NCBI GenBank assembly: GCA_023444055.1
Contig: JAEZRV010000007.1
Span: 97,130 to 161,129 of the forward strand
From: Bacillota bacterium
Lineage (GTDB): Bacteria > Bacillota > Clostridia > Acetivibrionales > DSM-1351
Direction: 5' to 3'
DNA: 64,000 bases
The notes under the pieces are model-generated. The model did not search any database. It was not told where the DNA came from and saw nothing but the letters and a program-made list of their open reading frames with translations. Positions 59,221-64,000 of this stretch are shown here, in pieces. The translations under genes were made by a program, and so were the position numbers. Position 1 is the first letter of the stretch. Each line of letters starts with the position of its first letter.

Positions 59221-61905
59221 ATGGCAAACGAAAAAATATTGCAGCTTGCCAACAAAATCAGCAGAAAAAAGATGGGTTCAAAGAACGGGATTACGGAGCT
59301 GGATCCAGAGTATAAAATTCTAGTTCCCGTTGTCACAGAAGAAATGGCTCAAGTGGCACTTAATCTGGAATTTCGCGAACCGCTAACAGCAGAAGAGATT
59401 TCTAAAAGATGCGGCAAACCTGTTCTGGATACTGAGAAGCTCCTTTGGGAATTAGCGGTAGCTGGTGTTTGCTTCGTCAATAAAATTGATGGAATAGACA
59501 AGTATTGGCATGATTCTTGGGTTCCTGGCATAATGGAAATGATGTCAAACAATAAGGAGAATGTCAGAAAGTACCCTCAGATTGCCGAAGCTTTTGAAGA
59601 ATACGGGAGAGTGAGAGGACCGGCTACATCAGGAAATTTCCCCGTAGGGATAGGCTTGATGCGTGTTATCCCCATTGAAAAAGCCATTGATGGCGAATCA
59701 AGGAGAGCATCCTATGAGGAGGTTTCAAAGTATCTAAATGAACATGATGTTTTCTCGGTGTCTGATTGTTCCTGCCGTACAGTAAGAGAAATCATGGGAG
59801 AAGGATGTGGACACCTGAAGGAAGATATGTGCATCCAGCTAGGCCATGCAGCCGAATATTATATCCGTACAGGCAGAGGCAGAAGCATTACCAGAGAGGA
59901 AGCTTTTGAAATCATCCGAAAAGCAGAAGAAAACGGATTAGTACATCAAATACCTAATACCGACGGTTCTGGAAAAACCCATGCAATCTGCAACTGTTGC
60001 GGATGCTCCTGCCTTTCCTTAAGAACTGCAGAAATGTTTTTAAATCCTGATATGGTGCGTTCAAACTATGTTTCCAATGTGGACAAAACCAAATGTGTTG
60101 GGTGTGGGGAATGTGTGGAAGCATGTCATGTCAATGCTCTAAGATTAGGGCAGAAATTATGTGGAAAAACTCCTCAGGCAGAATTTAAAAGAGATGAACT
60201 CCCTTATGATACAGAATGGGGGCCAGAGCACTGGAATCCAGATTACCGTTTCAACAGACAGGAGGTTGCTAAAACAGGTACTGCTCCCTGCAAAACAGAA
60301 TGTCCAGCTCACATTGCGATACCAGGTTATATTAAGCTAGCTTCACAGGAAAGATATACAGAAGCACTTGAGTTGATAAAGCATGAAAATCCTTTCCCAG
60401 CAGTATGCGGGCGTATTTGTCCGAGAAAATGTGAATCTGCATGTACCAGAGGCAATGTTGATGACCCCGTTGCTATTGATGATATTAAAAAATTTATAGC
60501 AGAACAAGATTTAAAAAAGGATGTACGTTACATACCACAAGTAAGGCATCAGTATGGGAAAAAAATAGCAGTTGTTGGAGCCGGTCCAGCAGGGCTTTCC
60601 TGTGCTTACTATTTGGCTCTTGATGGTTATAAGGTTACTGTGTTTGAAAAGCAGAAAGCTCTAGGCGGTATGCTGACATTCGGAATTCCTTCCTTCCGGC
60701 TAGAAAAGGATGTAGTGAATGCAGAAATTGATATTCTAAAAGAGTTGGGCGTTACGTTCAAGACCTGTATTGAAGTAGGTAAAGATGTGCAACTCAACGA
60801 ATTAAGAGCTGAAGGGTTTGAAGCATTCTACCTTGCAATTGGAGCCCAGATTGGGAAAAAACTTAAAATCGAAGGAGAAAACGCCAAAGGAGTTATGACA
60901 GGTGTTGACTTCCTGCGCAAGGTTAATATAGGTGAGAATGTAGGGCTAGAAGGAAATGTCGTTGTAATCGGCGGAGGTAATGTTGCTATTGATGTTGCTA
61001 GAACTGCAGCAAAAACAGGTGATTTTCAAGTAGATATGTTCTGTCTTGAAAGTCGTGAAGAAATGCCTGCTCTTGAGGAAGAAATAGAAGAAGCTATTGA
61101 AGAAGGAATTGTTATAAATAATTCCTGGGGACCGATACGTATTTTAACTGAAGATGGCAGAGTTGTAGGAGTGGAGTTCAAGAAGTGCGTCTCGGTGTTT
61201 GATAAGGATAGAAAATTTAGACCTGTTTATGATGAAAATGACACCTGTATTGTTGAGACCAGTCATGTCTTAATTTCCGTTGGACAGGATATTGATTGGG
61301 GCGGACTAATTACAGACAGCAAGATAGAGTTGAATGGTAATTGTACAGTAAAAGCTGATTTGTTTACTTTCCAGACCGGGGAACCTGATGTATTTGCAGG
61401 GGGGGACGCAGTAACAGGACCCAAATTTGCAATTGATGCCATTGCACTTGGCAAGCAGGGAGCTATTTCCATCCATCGTTATGTGCATCCTGGGCAGAGC
61501 CTAACAATAGGTCGTAGTAAAAGAGAATATCGTGCACTGGACAAGGAAAACATCAATTTTAGCGGATATGACAGAATTCCAAGGCAAAAAGCAGTAAATA
61601 ATATTGGCGAAGATAAGTCTGGAAAAACCTTTAAAGATATACGCGGAACATTCACTCAGGAACAGGTCAGCAAGGAAACCGAACGCTGCCTAAGTTGTGG
61701 AGCTACTGTCGTTGATGAATTTCTGTGTGTAGGCTGTGGCGTATGTACAACTAAATGTAAATTCCAGGCCGTAACACTTGTAAGGAAATATAATGGGGAA
61801 GGTGCGGCTCTTCCTGATATGAAACCCATAGTAGTAAAATATATGCTAAAACGCAAAGGCCGAATTGCAGTTAAAAAAGTAAGAAAGTTTCTTGGCTTTA
61901 GATAA
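59221..61905 (+). CDS. Large FeS/FAD NAD(P)H oxidoreductase between hypB and hypA
   Basis: An 894-residue cytoplasmic flavoprotein. Residues 1 to about 265 form a winged-helix-like then cysteine-rich region (SDCSCRTVREI, ICNCCGCSC), followed by a 4Fe-4S ferredoxin site CVGCGECVEACHVNAL (about 290-310). A GltD-like part starts with CKTECPAHIAIPGYIKLA and RICPRKCESACTRG, then FAD motif VVGAGPAGLSCAYYLALDGY (about 450) and NAD(P) motif VVIGGGNVAIDVARTA (about 582). A second CVGCGVCTTKC cluster lies near the end. It resembles glutamate-synthase small-subunit/NfnB-type enzymes; the electron partner is unknown. It lies 34 bases after hypB, 15 before hypA, so it is part of that operon. Confidence 0.88.
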   Translation: MANEKILQLANKISRKKMGSKNGITELDPEYKILVPVVTEEMAQVALNLEFREPLTAEEISKRCGKPVLDTEKLLWELAVAGVCFVNKIDGIDKYWHDSWVPGIMEMMSNNKENVRKYPQIAEAFEEYGRVRGPATSGNFPVGIGLMRVIPIEKAIDGESRRASYEEVSKYLNEHDVFSVSDCSCRTVREIMGEGCGHLKEDMCIQLGHAAEYYIRTGRGRSITREEAFEIIRKAEENGLVHQIPNTDGSGKTHAICNCCGCSCLSLRTAEMFLNPDMVRSNYVSNVDKTKCVGCGECVEACHVNALRLGQKLCGKTPQAEFKRDELPYDTEWGPEHWNPDYRFNRQEVAKTGTAPCKTECPAHIAIPGYIKLASQERYTEALELIKHENPFPAVCGRICPRKCESACTRGNVDDPVAIDDIKKFIAEQDLKKDVRYIPQVRHQYGKKIAVVGAGPAGLSCAYYLALDGYKVTVFEKQKALGGMLTFGIPSFRLEKDVVNAEIDILKELGVTFKTCIEVGKDVQLNELRAEGFEAFYLAIGAQIGKKLKIEGENAKGVMTGVDFLRKVNIGENVGLEGNVVVIGGGNVAIDVARTAAKTGDFQVDMFCLESREEMPALEEEIEEAIEEGIVINNSWGPIRILTEDGRVVGVEFKKCVSVFDKDRKFRPVYDENDTCIVETSHVLISVGQDIDWGGLITDSKIELNGNCTVKADLFTFQTGEPDVFAGGDAVTGPKFAIDAIALGKQGAISIHRYVHPGQSLTIGRSKREYRALDKENINFSGYDRIPRQKAVNNIGEDKSGKTFKDIRGTFTQEQVSKETERCLSCGATVVDEFLCVGCGVCTTKCKFQAVTLVRKYNGEGAALPDMKPIVVKYMLKRKGRIAVKKVRKFLGFR

Positions 61906-61920
61906 AGGTGGTGCAATCAA

Positions 61921-62262
61921 TTGCATGAATTGGGAATTATGATTGAAATTATCAAGACAGTTGAACACTTTGCTAAGCAAAACAGTGTAACTCAAGTCGA
62001 TACATTGGTGCTTCAAATCGGAGAATTAGCATCAGTGGTACCCGAGTACATCATGCAATGCTTTCCTGTAGCTGTGGATGGAACATTACTGCAGAATACA
62101 AAATTGAAAATAGAAACCTTGCCAGGAAACGGTATTTGTAATAAGTGCAGTAAGGTTTTTAACATTCTTGAAAACAAAAAAAAATGTCCGTTTTGTGGAA
62201 GCATAAGTTGGGACTTGTTGGGCGGAAAGGAGTTTCTTATAAAGGAAATAATAGCTTACTAA
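61921..62262 (+). CDS. hypA: Hydrogenase maturation nickel metallochaperone HypA
   Basis: A 113-residue chaperone that delivers nickel with HypB. The second residue His of MHELGIMIEI binds nickel, and the zinc finger is CNKCSKVF...KKCPFCGS. The start is TTG at 61921, eight bases after AAGGTGGTG; it is fixed because the MHEL motif must begin the protein. After the stop, a strong ribosome site with nothing behind it precedes the insertion element. Confidence 0.93.
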   Translation: MHELGIMIEIIKTVEHFAKQNSVTQVDTLVLQIGELASVVPEYIMQCFPVAVDGTLLQNTKLKIETLPGNGICNKCSKVFNILENKKKCPFCGSISWDLLGGKEFLIKEIIAY

Positions 62263-62271
62263 CAATCACCA

Positions 62272-62300
62272 AAAAAGGAGGATAAGTGTGAAATAAAAAC
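62272..62300 (+). pseudogene. Orphan ribosome site and start of a lost hyp-operon gene
   Basis: AAAAAAGGAGGATAAGTG sits directly after hypA and leads to GTG AAA TAA, an immediate stop. The simplest view is that the next gene of the operon was cut off when the IS110-type element entered just downstream. Confidence 0.4.
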
Positions 62301-62371
62301 TTAAATTTTGCGCAACAAAAGAAGAGATACGGATAACCCTATCTTTTCGGAAAAAAGGTTAGTAGAAAATA

Positions 62372-63649
62372 TTAGCCATAACAATACTGCTTTTGCAAGA
62401 TTGAAAGGGCGTTTTCATCAGCTCCCTGCTCTTTGAGAAACTGAAGTGCATTTTCAACTGTAAATGAGATTTTGGCAACTTTTTTGACTGGATGCACCAC
62501 TTCATCGTAGTCAACTGGTTTAAAATTTATGTCATCCCTAATGATGTGATAGATGGCAATCAACATCATGCGTGCAATAGCAATAATAGCTTTTTTGTGG
62601 CCTCGACGTTTTTTAATCCGCTGGTATTTTATCGCATAATACGGATATTTCTTGCTTTTAATAGCAGCAAGAGCACATTGTACCAGAAGAGGTTTTAAAT
62701 ACTGACCGGCTCTAGAACAACGGGAGGATTTTTTCTTTCCAGCAGATTCGTTATTGGCAGGAGTCAGACCAGCCCAGGAAGCAAGATGTTTATCATCCTC
62801 AAAAACGGACATATCCGTGCCAATTTCGGCGATGATAAACAGGGCAGATAATTCCGTAAGTCCAGGCATTTTCGCGATGCGCTTTAGGATGAAATCATAA
62901 GGGCGGGATAACAGGAACAACTCGGTTTGGATTTCTGAAATGATACCGTTCAGATAGTCCATGTGTTCCTTTGCCTTGGTCATCTTTAAGTGCTGTTCCG
63001 GAGGGATATGGAAGCCATCAATTGAAGCGAGGATATCTTCGTGATTGGCTTTTACCCTGCCATCGATGAGTTTGAGGCATGCTACCTCATCAAAGGTTTG
63101 AGTGGTAAGCAAATATTCCATAATCTTTGAAGCAGTCTTACCAAAGGGATCCGTGAGGACGTTATCAATACGTATTCGTGAAATGGTCATAGCGTTCTGG
63201 TAGCGGTTTTTCTCTGCGGAACGCATGTAGGTAAGTTTGAGATGGTAACGTGCCAATTCCCGCATAGCTCTGATATTGACAGGAGGTATAAAGGAAGCCT
63301 TGACGATGTCAAAGCGGAACAGGTTGGCAATCCATGTGGAATCTCGCTGATCGGTTTTCTTGCCTTTGATGGCTTTAACATATTTGGGATGGGTAAGTAC
63401 CACATGCATATCCGTTTCCAGAATATTGAATATGGGAATCCAATACTTGCCTGTAGACTCCATGCAGACATCATGACAGCCATTTGCCAGAAGCCAGTCG
63501 TGGAGTTTGTGGATATCCGAATTCATAGTAGAGAATGATTTTGTAACATAGGTAGCCTCCAGAGTAGTGTTGTCAGTATAGGCGATGGAAGCCACAACGG
63601 TCTTTTTGTGGACATCAAGACCACAGCAGACAGGGTAAATAAGATCCAT
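62372..63649 (-). CDS. IS110-family transposase (DEDD recombinase)
   Basis: A 425-residue protein. The RuvC-like N-terminal domain begins YPVCCGLDVHKKTVVASI with the first Asp, and has MESTGKYWIPI and KTDQRDSTWIANL for the later acidic residues. The C-terminal Transposase_20 domain contains MPGLTELSALFIIAEIG and SWAGLTPANNESAGKKKSS with the catalytic serine region. It appears intact. ATG at 63649 follows AAGGAGGTCG. Confidence 0.93.
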   Translation of the reverse strand: MDLIYPVCCGLDVHKKTVVASIAYTDNTTLEATYVTKSFSTMNSDIHKLHDWLLANGCHDVCMESTGKYWIPIFNILETDMHVVLTHPKYVKAIKGKKTDQRDSTWIANLFRFDIVKASFIPPVNIRAMRELARYHLKLTYMRSAEKNRYQNAMTISRIRIDNVLTDPFGKTASKIMEYLLTTQTFDEVACLKLIDGRVKANHEDILASIDGFHIPPEQHLKMTKAKEHMDYLNGIISEIQTELFLLSRPYDFILKRIAKMPGLTELSALFIIAEIGTDMSVFEDDKHLASWAGLTPANNESAGKKKSSRCSRAGQYLKPLLVQCALAAIKSKKYPYYAIKYQRIKKRRGHKKAIIAIARMMLIAIYHIIRDDINFKPVDYDEVVHPVKKVAKISFTVENALQFLKEQGADENALSILQKQYCYG

Positions 63650-63960
63650 GGAACGACCTCCTTTACAAGAGAGAATAAATAAGAGCATAAAAAGAACAGC
63701 AACATTGACTGCCATCCAAGCTAAAGACTTATCAAGCGGTATCCCGCAAAGTCATAATGATAAGTGTCCGGGCTCAAAGTCCCAATTGTTTGTGCTAAAA
63801 AGGATGGCGGCACATATAAGGTTGCGGGATAAGTGATTCACCACTCCCCATGCCGTGCTCTGTAGTGTATTGCTGTTCCTAAGGAGATTGTACCAAAAAG
63901 TAACTGGAGAGCCAATAAGTAATTTCATAAATTGTTTGTGCCTTTAAGGCGCGAAGACGT
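63650..63960 (-). ncRNA. Candidate bridge RNA region of the IS110 element
   Basis: The non-coding stretch on the transposase 5' side is over 300 bases and GC-richer than the window average. It carries a 12-base direct repeat AATTGTTTGTGC at 63784-63795 and 63930-63941, and several hairpins (for example GTGCCGTAAGGCAT). IS110-group elements are known to encode a bridge RNA here; the call rests on position, not on a recognised fold. Confidence 0.3.
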
Positions 63961-64000
63961 AAGGAGGCGTGCCGTAAGGCATGTTTAAAAGGTTGAAAGA

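Larger units (their letters stand above)
62290..64000 (-). mobile_element. IS110-family insertion element (right side leaves the window)
   Basis: A transposase gene with about 80 bases on its 3' side and at least 350 on its 5' side. No terminal inverted repeats are visible, as is normal for IS110. Boundaries are approximate: the left one is placed where the hyp operon sequence breaks off. The long 5' non-coding side is typical of the IS110 group. Confidence 0.7.

Overview
The window reads as a low-GC, mesophilic, anaerobic, spore-forming and cellulosome-producing clostridium of the Ruminiclostridium (Clostridium cellulolyticum/papyrosolvens) type. The evidence is AT-rich intergenic DNA, strong AGGAGG ribosome sites, H-type spore protein and GerA-type germination genes, type I dockerins carrying AL/AI/SL rather than ST at the cohesin-recognition positions, and [NiFe]-hydrogenase maturation genes. 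The species assignment is inference. No rRNA, tRNA or CRISPR array was seen.

Layout. 1-850: start of a secreted protein with an N-terminal dockerin (minus strand, runs off the edge) and a NifX/NifB-like gene fragment. 1112-4677: a large DUF4157 polymorphic or injected toxin with a PD-(D/E)XK-like nuclease tip, followed by a probable immunity gene. 4680-5480: mobile debris, namely the 5' part of a group II intron and a frameshifted IS3-type OrfA fragment. 5650-8640: DUF3892, SspH-like spore protein, MsrAB, and a glutathione peroxidase-OhrR pair behind a textbook OhrR operator. 8750-15560: PatB/MalY and a Cys/Met-metabolism lyase (minus strand), a four-module CoA-disulfide/persulfide reductase, and an Rrf2 regulator. 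16090-18680: topoisomerase III and an HD hydrolase. 19470-22980: queD-queE-folE and folP-folB-folK, a queuosine and folate operon. 23120-32220: a copper and redox cluster (DUF2318 protein, HMA-TauE/SafE-cupredoxin protein, CopA, CopZ, two-component system, DUF2200, membrane protein). Three of its promoters share one sequence motif.

32400-44750 is a hemicellulose island: a CBM35-GH26 mannanase with dockerin, a secreted GBS Bsp-like protein, a 2062-residue protein with three GH43 domains and a dockerin, and a GH43-CBM6-dockerin enzyme. A foldback repeat separates the last two. 45260-51050 holds a membrane protein, a 1279-residue YobI/KAP-like membrane P-loop NTPase and small companions, which could be a defence module. 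51130-53690 is an unusual, partly duplicated set: an MFS transporter, small membrane proteins with Gln-rich tails, a decayed transporter copy and a SnoaL-like protein. 53910-57960 is a gerA-type germinant receptor operon with an extra small membrane protein. 58450-62260 is hypB, a large FeS/FAD oxidoreductase and hypA. An IS110-family element then interrupts that operon and runs to the right edge.

Several neighbourhoods make functional sense together: oxidative and sulfur stress (MsrAB, Gpx/OhrR, CoA-disulfide reductase, Rrf2), copper handling with its own sensor pair, and debranching of arabinoxylan and galactomannan by cellulosomal enzymes. The less described items are the DUF4157 toxin cassette, the YobI-type locus, the CLCD/SLCD small-protein cluster, and the oxidoreductase wedged between hypB and hypA.
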